59,968 nucleotides of DNA from the NCBI GenBank assembly GCA_964058805.1, contig CAXKVV010000492.1:1-59968 (forward strand), given 5' to 3'. This document shows, in pieces, positions 33,031 through 44,500 of the stretch (positions are counted from its first letter, which is position 1; the number at the start of each line of letters is the position of its first letter). The notes under the pieces were generated by a model. That model was given only the letters and a program-made list of their open reading frames with translations, had not been told where the DNA came from and searched no databases. Origin of the DNA: Schoenoplectus triqueter. Taxonomy: Eukaryota; Streptophyta; Magnoliopsida; Poales; Cyperaceae. The position numbers and the translations under genes were made by a program.

Positions 33031-34852
33031 ATCTTGCTTGCCCTCAAGCAAGTTTTAAACCTAGACAAAAGAACGGTCTCTAAACTAACCTAGTCTAAAA
33101 TAAATCCTAACCTAAATGCTAAAGATCATGGGTTTTTCTGAAAAAGAGATGATAAATCTTAAGATAAATATTTTCAAATTTGTTCGGCCATTATACAAAT
33201 TTCTGGGAAAAGTCTTGGGAATTTCTGTTATTTCCGATTTCACACATGACGTTTTACTCAAGGATATTTATATTAGACACAAACTTTCAATGTTATGCTC
33301 TAAAATCTTTCCTAGATGATATGCACCTAAATTTTTCCTTCCTCTCACAAATGAAATAAAATCTAGGAAATCCACAAGAAAAGAAAAAAATACAATGATA
33401 ATCCTGAACCTCGCGCGGGTTATATTTTTTTTATTTTTTTTTGTAGCTAAAAAGCTTTATTGAGAAACCCTTAATGCGCACATGAGGCTGTCTCGTGCTA
33501 TAGTGGGGTTAGGGAGTTCCATAGACCGCCTTAGCACATTTGAGACTTAAAGTGACTTTATTCGAATCATCATTTTTTTTTCATTTGCGAATGACATGGC
33601 ATGTGTACTCTTAACCGTGGTGCTTCATAGTAAATTTGGACCTTCTAATGATTTATATATATATATTCAGATCCTTCTGATTTTAATAAAAGATTTTTCA
33701 AAAGCACCGGTCGACACCCGCCATAATCACTCTTGTCAGTTAAAATTTTCCATTTAAGTAGTCAAACACATTGGATTTCAAAGATTTGATAAAAATTTGT
33801 GGGAGGACATCAATTTCTAGGCACTTATCATTCAAGAAACTTCTCAAAGCATTTTTTTTCAGTTTAGTTTTTCATTCACCATGTGTTACGTTAGAAAAAT
33901 TTGTATATTCCCTAATCAATTTCCCAAATTTCCGATAAGGCTACTCCTTTGCCCGTATTTTCCTTAAGATTTTTCAAAAATTTTTGTATTTTTATAAAAC
34001 TACCCACTAAAATTTAAATATGAAAATAAAGAAACTAAATGCAATCCTAAATGCATGCAGATACAATTTCAATCCCCCCCAAGCTTAAACAAAGCAGTGA
34101 CCTCACTGCTGGAACTGAAAATAAAAGAGAGGGAAAGAGATAACTCACAATGTGCCGATGATGCAAGCCATTGTGAGACCAAGTAGAGTGTCCGACCAAT
34201 TCTTCTCATCTATTCCAGCGAGGGGGTGAGTGTTGGTGGTGACCGGCCTATAGGGAGGTGTGGGAGTTGGGTGGTTGTGCTGATCTGGCAGGGGCGGCGA
34301 GAGGCGAGGTCGGCAGCGTGGTGGACGACGCTGTGGCGGTCGGATCGAGCGGCTGGTCTGAGGCGCAGAGAGGAGCGGCGTCGGATCGAGAGGCTGGTGT
34401 GAGAGGCGCGGAGCGGATGGGGCGGCGGCTGTGTGGAAGGGGCGGCGGCTGTGCGGAAGTGGCAGAGGAGATGGGGTGCGGTTTGAAAGAGGGGAGGTGA
34501 AGGGTTATAGTTTTGAAAGAGGGGAGATGAAGGGAAAGAGACCAAGTTATGTTCTGTTAAAATTTTGGGCACCTTTTTTCTATCCGAAAACTTAAGTTTT
34601 TGACCCAAAAACTCTGCTCTGGTTTCTCTGGTTTCTCTGTTTTGCTCTTTTCCACCCGAAAACTTAAGTTTTTGACCCAAAAACTATGCCCTGATCCCTT
34701 TTTTTTATATTTTAAAAAAAATAACAATAAGTAAACTAACCTAAAAATTAAAAATTAAAAATAACAATAACAATAAAAAGATTTAGAAAAAGTTGGGTTG
34801 CCTCCCAAAAAGCGCTCGTTTAGGGTCTCGAGCTCGACCGTTCTCCTCTTTT
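33031..34852 (-). other. Untranslated 3' internal region of the Athila-like element
   Basis: It lies between the end of the coding region and the 3' LTR. It contains a second polypurine-like tract (34074-34089) and a direct repeat of CCGAAAACTTAAGTTTTTGACC (first 20 shared bases CCGAAAACTTAAGTTTTTGA) near 34585 and 34658, resembling LTR motifs. A GC-rich patch (34230-34500) produces a 156-residue frame (34210-34680) without recognisable domain. Athila relatives often carry an env-like gene here; none is recognisable. Confidence 0.6.
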
Positions 34853-37258
34853 CTAGTTCGTTTGTGCATCGGTAAGGGAGGTGTTTGTCTTCCCTTCAAC
34901 CAGTCCTCCACAGTTGTACACCTTGAGTCGCTGCCCATTCACCTTGAATGCGCCAGTTCGCTCGCTCCAGATTTCTATTGCCCCATGTTCAATCACACGT
35001 TTCACTTGGAACGGGCCGCTCCATTTGGACTTGAGTTTTCCTGCAAAAAGCTTAAAACGTGAATTGAACAATAAAACAAAATCACTAATTTTAAACTCCC
35101 TTCTGATGATGTGCTTGTCATGCCATTTCTTCGTCTTCTCCTTGCAAATTTTGGCATTCTCATATGCCCTGAGATGGATTTCCTCAAGTTCATGCAAGTC
35201 AAGGACGCGTTTTTTACCCGCTTGAATCATGTCAAAGTTAACGGCCTTAATAGCCCAAAATGCCTTGTGCTCCAGTTCGACGGGCAAATGACATGACTTG
35301 CCATAGACAAGCTTGAAAGGAGTCATGCCAATTGAGGTTTTGTAGGCCGTCCGGTATGCCCACAGTGCATCATCCAGTCGCAAACTCCAGTCTTTTCGGT
35401 GTAACCTCAAAATGTGCAGAAGTTGAGAGGTTTGGTCTTGGTTGAGAGATGCATTAACAATAACGGGATAGGTTTGGTTCGAACCAAGGTATTCGTATCG
35501 TAAGGTTGAAGGTAATGGCTTCAATTCAACCTTGGGTGCATCCTCTGAGGTCTCGGCAAAGTTTGGAAGGATTTTGGCTGTTGAAACTTGAAAAATTGGG
35601 CTTGGAATAGGCATTTCATCAGTCTGGGAAGTATGGTTGCGGGCCGTAATAGGGTTCGCTGAATGGATATTGTTGGCCTTTTCGCACTCCTGATCCATCC
35701 AACACTCAAAGGAACCCTTCCCCAAGTTGTCAATGAACTCTTCCTCTATCAACCTGTCAAGAATTTCAACACTACAGACACTCTGATCGTTAGATGGATA
35801 TCTCATGGATCTTTTAATGTCAAATTTCAATTGTTCCTCATCAATGTTCATAGTTATGATTCCATCATGCACATAAATCACGGCCTTTGCCGTATTGAGA
35901 AATGGTCGACCCAACAAGAGTGGTGTATGCGTATCCTCATCCATGTCAACCACAACAAAGTCAATTGGGACAAAGAATTTCCCAATTTGAATCGGTAGGT
36001 CCTCTACAACTCCTAAGGGTAACTTAACCGATTGGTCTGCCAATTGAAGTGATATTCTTGTTGGCTTAAGTTCCCCAACACCCAACCTATCATATACCGA
36101 CTTTGGCATAAGACTTACACTAGCTCCTAAATCACATAGTGCTCGTTTAAATTGGAAATTTCCTATTGAACATGGTATGGAGAATTTACCCGGATCATCC
36201 AACTTTTTGGGCAACTCATTCATCACCATAGCACTACCGTTTGTGTCTAGGGATACCATTTGTACTTCCTCAAGCTTACGCCTATTTGAGAGAATGTCCT
36301 TGAAAAATTTGGTGTAAACCGGCATTTGGGTCATTATCTCAGTCAATGGTAGGTTCACATGCAATTGTTTCAACAGTTCAAGAAATTTCGCAAATTGCTT
36401 ATCAGTTTTTTCATTTTTTATTCTACCAGGAAAAGGTGCATATTTGTGAGGAGGGATATAGAGAGGTACTTGTGGTGCACTTACCTTCGGTCTCTCACCT
36501 TGAGATGACTCTGCTTGTTCCGCGTGGCCGCTTGGTGCAATTGGTGTAGTTTCCTCAGAGGCGGGATCCTCAAGTGTGGAGATGTGCTCATCATTGCCTC
36601 GTGGCTTCTCACCTTGCGGTTGTACATAGTCCTCCTTTGGCATAGGTGGATCCTCGTATTGCGTATCGCTGCGAAGCATATGCCTTACCGCCTTGACATC
36701 CCTAGGATTATTCTCGGGTTTTGGTGGAAGGGTGCCTAGTTGGCGAGAAGATTGTGTAGCTTGTTGTGCAACTTGGTTTTCAAGCATTTTGTTTTGAGTT
36801 GCCAACAGGTCTACCTTTTTTGTCAATTCATCGAATTTCTGATTTTGACTTGTCATGAAAGCCTCCATCATCAATTCAAGATTGGACTTTTGTGGTGCAT
36901 TTGAACCATACCCTTGGTTACCATAACCTTGATTCGGTCTATTATAGTTTTGGTTACCTTGGGCATTTTGGTCATTTTGCCTCCATGAAAAATTTGGGTG
37001 GCTTCTCCAACCGGGATTGTAAGTGTTAGAGTAAGGATTGTTATTTGGCTTGAAATTGCCTTGGTCAATTGCATTAACTTCCTCATGACTACTCTCATTA
37101 CTCACACCACAATTGATTGCTAAATGGTCGGTACCACCACAAATTGAACAAGGAAGAGAAGAATGATAGTTTACCGAATTTACGCTCATTTGATCAATTT
37201 TTCGGTTCAAGGCGGCAATTTCTGCAGCCATGTTTGAATTTGAGCTCACTTCCTTCAT
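34853..37258 (-). CDS. Athila-like Gag C-terminus-protease-integrase C-terminus fusion (deleted pol)
   Basis: The 801-residue frame has a CCHC-type knuckle (C-x2-C-x4-H-x4-C, about residues 37-50) and a Q/N/P-rich Gag tail. The aspartic protease has its D-[LT]-G-A-S site changed to CDLGAS (about 372). At about residue 620 (near 35393) the text jumps from the segment just before reverse transcriptase ([10 protein letters not shown]) to the late integrase region ([20 protein letters not shown]), then ends with a GPF-type C-terminal fold. The join keeps the frame. An HRK/RKDW overlap suggests a deletion at microhomology. Upstream, a single TAG separates this frame from the preceding Gag frame. 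Confidence 0.88.
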   Translation of the reverse strand: MKEVSSNSNMAAEIAALNRKIDQMSVNSVNYHSSLPCSICGGTDHLAINCGVSNESSHEEVNAIDQGNFKPNNNPYSNTYNPGWRSHPNFSWRQNDQNAQGNQNYNRPNQGYGNQGYGSNAPQKSNLELMMEAFMTSQNQKFDELTKKVDLLATQNKMLENQVAQQATQSSRQLGTLPPKPENNPRDVKAVRHMLRSDTQYEDPPMPKEDYVQPQGEKPRGNDEHISTLEDPASEETTPIAPSGHAEQAESSQGERPKVSAPQVPLYIPPHKYAPFPGRIKNEKTDKQFAKFLELLKQLHVNLPLTEIMTQMPVYTKFFKDILSNRRKLEEVQMVSLDTNGSAMVMNELPKKLDDPGKFSIPCSIGNFQFKRALCDLGASVSLMPKSVYDRLGVGELKPTRISLQLADQSVKLPLGVVEDLPIQIGKFFVPIDFVVVDMDEDTHTPLLLGRPFLNTAKAVIYVHDGIITMNIDEEQLKFDIKRSMRYPSNDQSVCSVEILDRLIEEEFIDNLGKGSFECWMDQECEKANNIHSANPITARNHTSQTDEMPIPSPIFQVSTAKILPNFAETSEDAPKVELKPLPSTLRYEYLGSNQTYPVIVNASLNQDQTSQLLHILRLHRKDWSLRLDDALWAYRTAYKTSIGMTPFKLVYGKSCHLPVELEHKAFWAIKAVNFDMIQAGKKRVLDLHELEEIHLRAYENAKICKEKTKKWHDKHIIRREFKISDFVLLFNSRFKLFAGKLKSKWSGPFQVKRVIEHGAIEIWSERTGAFKVNGQRLKVYNCGGLVEGKTNTSLTDAQTN

Positions 37259-37264
37259 TCCCCT

Positions 37265-38158
37265 CTACAGGATGACCGGGGTCTCTCTAGGGTTGTGCCA
37301 TTGGCTTTGGTTGAGAGCCATGTCATCCACCAACTTGTATCCGTCAATAGCCCCCTTGTTCATGAGGCTACCTCCAGCGGCTGCATCTAACATACCCTTG
37401 TCCTGCGGTAGAAGGCTGTTGTAGAAGATTTGCAATAAATTCCACCCTTCGATACCGTGGTGGGGGCAGCACCTCTGCAGTTCTTGAAATCTCTCCCAAG
37501 CCTCGCTCATGGTTTCATCTCCTTTTTGTCGGAAATTATGGATTTGATGGCGCAAGGAGTTTGTTTTGGATGGCGGGAAGAATTTGTTGAGAAAGGCATT
37601 CGCCACCTTAGGCCAAGTGTTCATGTTCTCAGGTCGTTGGCCCCTTATCCAACTCTTAGCTTTATCTGCAAAAGAAAAAGTAAAGGCCATTACTTTGAGA
37701 TCATCAGGAGAAACAGTTTGTACCTTGATTGTACTGCAGATTTCTTCAAAGTTGGCTAAGTGTTGTGTGGCATCTTCATGAGGCAGACCATGAAAAAGAT
37801 TACGCTGCACCATGCTAACCCACGCAGGAGAAATTTGGTATTCCTCAGCATTGATAGTAGGTGTCGTGTACCCAAGGTGGATTTCCTCAGCCCTAGGTGC
37901 CGTAAAGTCTCTCAAAGGTCGGTTGGCATCAGCTGCTTCATGATTTTCTCTTTCTACATTAGCTGCCCTCAAACGTTGAAGTTCATTGGCCATCCGATCC
38001 CTTTCTCTTTGAAGGTTTGTAAAACGAGCCTCTTCATTGCCGGTCGACATGTCTAACCGGCGTGGATTCAAGGGTAAAAAAGGTCCCCTTGTTGGGTGCT
38101 TGTTTCTTCTCTCGTAGAAAAGATGAGTTGATCCTCTCCTCGAAAACCACTGAACCAA
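37265..38158 (-). CDS. Athila-like Gag capsid region
   Basis: 297 residues with the retrotransposon Gag (capsid) signature: FSFADKAKSWIRGQ, FLNKFFPPSKTNSLRHQI, ETMSEAWERFQELQRCCPHH and FYNSLLPQDKGMLDAAAGG. It packages element RNA into virus-like particles in the cytoplasm. The frame ends at a TAG; six bases later the next frame starts in the same phase, so Gag is split by one nonsense codon before the zinc knuckle. This is more likely a mutation than a functional read-through site, because it is not at a gag-pol boundary. Confidence 0.88.
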   Translation of the reverse strand: MVQWFSRRGSTHLFYERRNKHPTRGPFLPLNPRRLDMSTGNEEARFTNLQRERDRMANELQRLRAANVERENHEAADANRPLRDFTAPRAEEIHLGYTTPTINAEEYQISPAWVSMVQRNLFHGLPHEDATQHLANFEEICSTIKVQTVSPDDLKVMAFTFSFADKAKSWIRGQRPENMNTWPKVANAFLNKFFPPSKTNSLRHQIHNFRQKGDETMSEAWERFQELQRCCPHHGIEGWNLLQIFYNSLLPQDKGMLDAAAGGSLMNKGAIDGYKLVDDMALNQSQWHNPRETPVIL

Positions 38159-38293
38159 ATCTGTGGCGTCCGGAGTTGGAGGTTCCTCTGCCAGATTGCA
38201 ACCTGAAAAATGAGAGAGAAAGAAAGCAAAAGAAAAATTAAAAAAAACAATTACAAACTAAATTGTTTAGGTTTGAATTAATATTTTCCGTTG

Positions 38294-38311
38294 TCCCCGG
38301 CAACGGCGCCA
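38294..38311 (-). other. Primer-binding site (tRNA-Asp) of the Athila-like element
   Basis: Plus-strand TCCCCGGCAACGGCGCCA equals the 3' end of plant tRNA-Asp including the terminal CCA overlap. On the element's strand it reads TGGCGCCGTTGCCGGGGA, six bases inside the 5' LTR edge. tRNA-Asp priming is usual for Athila. Confidence 0.92.
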
Positions 38312-38317
38312 AAAACT

Positions 38318-39723
38318 TAATGTGGTTTCTACACACAAGTAATAAATCCCTAGTTATTACTCGGTTCGGTTGCAAGTGTACAACCTAGTCGAGCAGTACT
38401 TAAGGTTCGTCTCCACAGGGACAATTCGAAATATAAAATCTGACCTAACAATCTAATTTAGTAAAAGAATGAATAAATGAATTGGTTTGTTTGTTCATAA
38501 GGTTCGTTTGAGGTAATTAAACTAAAGTCTTAAGGTAAAATCTGGGTTTTTGACAGATACGAGAAATTAGGGTTCATAGGGATTAATATCCACTAATGAC
38601 ATGATTAATTGATTATCGAATTTGTTCTTTTAATTATGAAGGCACAGTTTGAAATGTTGGTACAAAGGGATATCTCTATGTTTATACCATCCTTAAATTA
38701 CAATACCTGTTACCTCTCGGTATGGTTATCCTAATCTAAGGTCATTAAGTTCTACTGTCCTAATTAATCTAGAAAACCGTTCGTCACCTCTCGGTACTTG
38801 GTACAATTCCCTAAACAATTAGGTCAAGCCCGTATAGGACGTGCGTCACCTCTCGGTACTTAGCCTATCTAATACCCTATTCTTTATGGTCAGGACTAAA
38901 TATTCAACCTCTCGATTGAAAATACTGAATCCTAGGGTTTCATGTGATTTCGATTAAGTCTTCACATTCAATTGAAATAAAGAATAGATCATAAAATAAA
39001 CAAGAACATATGCGGTAAAAATATCAACTAATCATGCCAAGAGTTTCAATTACATCCCTAATCTACCCTAGAAGAATCCTTAGCCGATCATGGCTAAGGC
39101 ACAAATGAAATTCAGAAATTAAAAGAGTTCAAAAGCATAAAAAATAATGAAACCAGTTGATCAATCCAATCTCTTCTTCTCTACTCTTTTCTCTCATTTT
39201 CTCCTTTCTATTCTTCTTCTCCTCTCTCCAAAACTCTCAAAGAAACTGAAAAACTCCTCTCAGATCTGTCCTAGGGCGGTTATCCCTCTTTGGAGGCGTT
39301 CTCCTCTCTTTAAAATCGAATCTGGAGCCTTCTGGGGCGAAGGGATGCTTTCAGGGGCGAAACAGAACCGCTCTTTACGGCCCGAAAAGAAAAGATTTTG
39401 ACCCAAAAAGTTCACGCGGTTTCTTGACAGAGAGCTCTTTTCGACCCGAAAAGATAACTTTTTGGGTCAAAAGGTTCATGCAGTTTTTCTCCAGCAAGAT
39501 CTTCGTTGTTCTAGTTGCGCCTAGTTTACTCTATGTTCATCCAAATATTCCCAAAATACTCCAAAAGTCCTGAAATCAAAGAAACCATGGCAGTATCTCG
39601 AACTTTGTGCAATATCCAAACTAAATCAACTAATTGAACTAAAATATGCATAAAAAGGGTAAAATGGTATAGTTTTAGATACCAAATCCTATCAGAATAT
39701 ATATATATGATTTTGACTTATCA
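38318..39723 (-). repeat. 5' LTR of the Athila-like element
   Basis: 1,406 bp; about a dozen substitutions plus one 2-bp TA indel relative to the 3' LTR were counted by eye. Its outer end lies 268 bp from the CASP-like start codon, and the element's own transcription runs away from that gene. Confidence 0.92.
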
Positions 39724-39728
39724 ATAGC

Positions 39729-39991
39729 GGATATGTACGTCAACAATTAAGGAGCAAGGACCCTATAACCTATTGGCTATTGCTACGGTATCTATCAAAT
39801 AATGGGCCATAACATGTTAGAATTTGGTCCTGAGTCCTGACCAATTATAGACAATCGACACTATCTAACTAATTAAACAATAACTTAGATTAGAACTCAC
39901 GCCAGCTCCTCCCTTCTCTTTGCCTTCTATCTTCAACAAACGACAGAAACCTCCCCTCCGAGGAACCATTTTTACTGGTAAAGGATAAGCG
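39729..39991. promoter_or_regulatory. Remaining proximal promoter/5' UTR of the CASP-like gene
   Basis: Only 263 bp separate the retroelement target duplication from the CASP-like ATG. A CT-rich stretch (39898-39960) looks like a 5' UTR. No clear TATA box was identified. Confidence 0.4.
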
Positions 39992-40836
39992 ATGGCAATG
40001 CCGGAAGCACCTGCCACGACACAAGCAGCGACAACAGTATCAACTGAAGGAGGCGGCAATGTCGGGTCAGCCAGCAACACCACCAAATCAACCACCATGG
40101 GGGATTTGCATAGAGATACCTTGCTTGGGAAAGGTATGGTGGTGTTGAGGCTTTTGGCTTGGGTTTTCTCTCTCCTCTCTCTGGTTGTCATGGCTTCTAA
40201 CAAGCATGGTGATGGCAAGAAGTTTGACCAATATGACGAATACAGGTTATTGCCTTTCTGTTTAGAAAATGATAATTTATTTCCGACTTTTTTTATGACT
40301 ACATGGTTGCCAAATTCAAAGCAAGATGAGGGAACAAAAAAAAAAGTTTCATGAAGTGTGGGGAACTTTTCCTTTTTATTTTTATTTTTATTTCTAATCC
40401 TTGTGCATATATTAGGTATTGTTTGGGTGTTGCTATCCTTGCATTTTTGTATTCCATGGGACAGACTGCACTGAAATTGTATGAAACGCAGAAAAATGGT
40501 GGTGTGGTGCCAAGAAAGACAGCGGCTCTTGTTGACTTCGCTGGAGATCAGGTATCTTCAAGTTTTTTACTTTTTCAGGTGTGTGCTTCATCTTCATGAT
40601 CGCAATCCCATTAAACCTCCTCCGGCTCTGTAAAATCTGTGCAGGTCATAGCCTACCTCCTGATATCGGGCATGTCAGCTGCCACACCACTTACCGATTA
40701 CATGAGAACAGGATCCGACAACCTGTTTACGGACTCAGCAGCAGCATCCATCAGCATGGCTTTCTTTGCATTTCTGGCCATTGCTCTCTCGGCTCTCATC
40801 TCCGGCTACAAGCTCTCACAGCACATTGCGGATTAA
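39992..40836 (+). CDS. CASP-like (CASPL) four-helix membrane protein, group 4 type, three exons (193 aa)
   Basis: Exons 39992-40245, 40416-40551 and 40645-40836 have GT/AG borders and matching phases. The 193-residue product has a G/T-rich cytosolic N terminus and four membrane helices: around LLAWVFSLLSLVVMAS, CLGVAILAFLYSMG, DFAGDQVIAYLLISGMSA and ISMAFFAFLAIALSALISGY. Motifs MASNKHGD, FDQYDEYR and DFAGDQ are typical of plant CASPL (PF04535), particularly subgroup 4. CASP proteins form plasma-membrane scaffolds that in the root endodermis position Casparian-strip lignification; most CASPLs have less defined membrane-domain roles. The ATG chosen is the first in the likely 5' UTR. An LTR element lies just upstream. 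Confidence 0.9.
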
Positions 40837-41503
40837 ATTAGTTGGTTTGATTCAAGCTTCGTCTGCTTGTGTAAATAATGCTCTATTTTTTTTCTAAATT
40901 CATTAAATGAAATAAAGAAACATAGCCCACCCTGCAAAATACAGAAAGGACCAAACAAGAAGATCAAAGATGTGTACACGCCACCAACTGCCAGAGGGAA
41001 CTGACGCTACAAGCCAACAATCATATCCTATAAAAGAGGATGCTCAAAGCAAACTGCACATTAACAATAACACCAAAAATCTAGTCCCAATAAAAATTGG
41101 AGTATGCTAGAAATAAAACCCGACTAGAGTTTCATTCCAATCAAAATAGGTTGTATTTTTACAATGGCTCGCCACGTCTATCACCGCCTCTTTTTCCATG
41201 ATACTAAATCACTCGTCGGTATTTTTCATAGAACACACACCGTAAGATACAGCATACAACGAAACTTGCTCTATAATTACATGAAACTAATACAGCATGG
41301 CCTCTTTGAGGCCTAAGCTAAATTTCTAGAGGCTCATGCTAATGACACTTGCTATAATTAGGTACATCTTACTAAGAAATTAATTTAAAAGCTGACAAAA
41401 AATGAAAAAAAAAAAGTAGTGCGAGACGAAATTATACATTTTCACAACAATGATTTCACCTTACAGATGTCATCTGACATCACTCTGAATGAAGAAATGT
41501 GAC
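40837..41503. other. Convergent 3' region between CASPL and SCAR
   Basis: It holds the two 3' UTRs. A poly(A)-signal-like AAATGAAATAAAG near 40907 suits the CASP-like gene. No other gene or repeat is seen. Confidence 0.6.
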
Positions 41504-44500
41504 TTATGCATCACTCCAACTATCTCCATCTTCTTCGTCACTTCCAACAAAAGCCTATGCCACATCATAGATTGTCAGAAATATTACTTACATGCACTCC
41601 TTACAAACCTAAGGGCATAAAAGAATGTACTTTTTAAGAAATATATGGCTCTAGTACAATCTCTACCATGTTGTGTCGACGTGCAATCAAAACTTACTGG
41701 TTTTTCCAACAAACCAGAGGTCTGAGAGGTGTAAGATGCAATTCTCGAGACAATGGGTTGGTCTTGCTGAGAGATATAATGGAAGGAATGAATAGAACTA
41801 ATAAGAAGCCAACCTGACGAATAGCATTTGCTTTCTCCACAATAGCAGCTACTTTGAGATTGGTTTGTGGTGCCTTGACAGGTGTAGTTTTTGGAGCACC
41901 TACTGGCTTTAGGCTAAAGGACTATCCAAATATTACAAAAAAAAAAAAAGGAATTTACATCTCAATGAATAAATTGAGAGTTAGGTTACAAGCTGCACAA
42001 TAAAAAGTAGATACGGATAATTTGAACTTTTAGCAAGTACTACCGAGTATACCTTCATTAGTTTGGTTACTATGTCAGATTATGCTAACCGTAAAAAATT
42101 AAGTTCAAACGAAGGCTTAGTTCTAGATCTATGCCAAAAGTGATATTAATGTAGTCTACTGAATGAGATTGTGACTATATTGTAAATTGACATGCGCTAG
42201 TCTGAAGTACCTTGTTTCTTATCTGCTCTAGCAAATAATTTCTTTCATCACCTTTTGACTTATCATCAGGCTTAATGAGTTCAGATACCTTCCTCATCTG
42301 TCAGTTTTGAAATTTGAAACATCACATCATGAAACTAGATAAGAAATTAGAATGTTTCTTTTGTATTCATATGCAATATTATGGTTATGGGACCAATAGG
42401 ATAGTAAACTGTCTACCCATAAAATCACGATTAACATGAAGTTGGATTTTGCACCACAACAAGTGTTTATATAAGCATTTTTCATGTTTGTATTGCATGA
42501 TTAAGGTAAAATTGAGACCAAAATAAATTTACCAAATCCAAACTGCATATTCAGGGTTACTTGGGGGCATAATGGGTCTTTCAACTTGGCACTTATTCAC
42601 TAGCAAATTAATAATAATTAAGGCTCAAGTGAACAATTGATGGCACAGGAAACTTATGTTGAACTTATGTTAGCACTTAACAAAATAACGAGTAAAGCTA
42701 GTGTATTCTTAAGATCATCAAAGTGAATGCTTATCATAACTAAAAAATTTAACTATTTTTTCAGATTTTTCTTAAGATGGCTCTAAAATAATAATAAAAT
42801 AAAGTATCTTTGCATTTGAAAGGCTTTGTTGTTGTTATGTTTCCATTTGAAAATAAGCCATTTAAAAAAAATCTAAAAATAGAAAATTTATGTCGTCCCA
42901 CAAGATTTTGATACAAAGAATTTATTGAGCAGCAGAAATTAAAATTTGGAGATGATAAAGTATAATTTTATAGTTAAGCTCTTCGAGGGTCTTGGTGAGC
43001 TTAAGAACATATTAGCTTTACTCTGCTTAAAATATTTGGATGGGGGTACAACAATTTATCAGTACTGTACTGATTCAGTCAAGTCAATCTATACCAACTG
43101 AAGTTAAATCCAAACTAGCAGTTTCATAGAAGTACATACCAATCATAATTATAGAAATCTTAACAATAAAGTATTACCGTGCTTCTATCATGAGCAGCCA
43201 CAGCATCCATTAATGGATTACGAGGCATGTTACGGATTGAATGATGCTTCCTTCCCAATTTCTCATCTTCCATCGGTGGTATGATGCCATATTGGACCCA
43301 CAAGTTGTCTTCCAGTGAAATTACACGACCAGGTTGATGTACTTGCACCAGACTTGGTGCAGTATTCCATGCTGAAACAGGCAAAAACGGGTGCTGTGCA
43401 TCAGACCAAACATACTGAGGGACCTTCATTTCAGGACCTGTTAACCCTAGACCAGGAGGCAACCCATTATACTCCACATTTTGCACATTCGCCCCTGAGA
43501 TAGGGACTGATGTCGAGTTTGGGTTTGCAAGTTCATGCTGACATGAGAGTGGTGGAAGGTCGGACAAACTCATAATACGTGGTTTCTCTCCCTCAAATCT
43601 GCCAGAATCATCATGATTAGTTATTGCTGGTGCCTCCATGCAACTCATTTGCAGTGATACGTTCTGGTTTGTCTCATCAATGAGTTTGGACGCATGCCCA
43701 TTTGATGGCAAGGAAGTGTCTTTTGAGAGCTTCCCTCCCATTCTCCACCCAAGAGGAGGAAGAGGAGGTGGTTTATCTTCAGAGGCCAGAGAATATGCAC
43801 TGCACATATCCAATTCAATCTCTTTCGTCTCAACTAATAAATTAGCGAGAGTACTGTTCTCAAGAACCTCTTCTATACTCTTGTTACTGCTCAGAATGTT
43901 GTCGGCTTTAGCATCGAAACTCTCTTGTGCTACTTTTCGATCTTGGTCAACAGAGGAAGAATGGAAGCAGGATTCAGCAATCATGGGTTTATTTGGATCA
44001 ACCGTCGAAGGTTCACTAGTACTATCATTATGGATGATACCGGTATCAATCTGATTGATATGTTCTTGCAATTTCTCTTGATCATTGTGTAAATTTTTAA
44101 ATGACACTGGTTTATTTGAATGAAGTTCACTGCATTCTTCTGATTGAAAGGGGCTTGCATCATAAAGCGGGTTGTCCAAAGATGTAGTGCAGCATTGAGT
44201 AATATTTCGCCCTTCAGTTGTAAAAACCAAATCAGCATATCTGACACTATCATTGTGATATTCTTTGTCTTTAGTGCTTGGAGGGGTATCTGGCTCATGA
44301 CAACTTAAATTGGTAGGTTCTTGCAGCATTTCATGGGCATGATTCACAGAGGGAGTTGGTTTACCAGTATCAGCACTCCCTTCTTCCTTTCCATTGATAG
44401 ATTCCGCAGATGCCTCCTCTGTCTTGTACTCCTCATATTGCAATAGCCCATGAACATGGTCCATTGAGTATATAGGTACACCCAAATTGCAATTATCTTC

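Larger units (their letters stand above)
31610..39723 (-). mobile_element. Athila-like Gypsy LTR retrotransposon, pol-deleted, non-autonomous (8.11 kb)
   Basis: LTRs at 31610-33013 and 38318-39723 (about 1.4 kb) have TGAT...ATCA ends and a 5-bp target duplication ATAGC (31605-31609 and 39724-39728). About a dozen differences between LTRs were counted by eye, so insertion is fairly recent. Read on the minus strand, a tRNA-Asp primer-binding site, Gag, zinc knuckle and protease are followed directly by the C-terminal part of integrase. Reverse transcriptase, RNase H and the integrase core are missing. Primer type, gag wording and LTR size fit the Athila/Tat branch. Movement would need enzymes from intact relatives. 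Confidence 0.93.

Noticed and set aside
34210..34680. 156-codon minus-strand frame considered as an env-like third gene of the Athila element
   Set aside because: No signal peptide, membrane segment or family similarity; it arises from a GC-rich, proline/serine-biased stretch containing LTR-like repeats.
38294..38311. tRNA-Asp-like sequence
   Set aside because: Only the 3' acceptor end is present, next to an LTR; it is a primer-binding site, not a tRNA gene.
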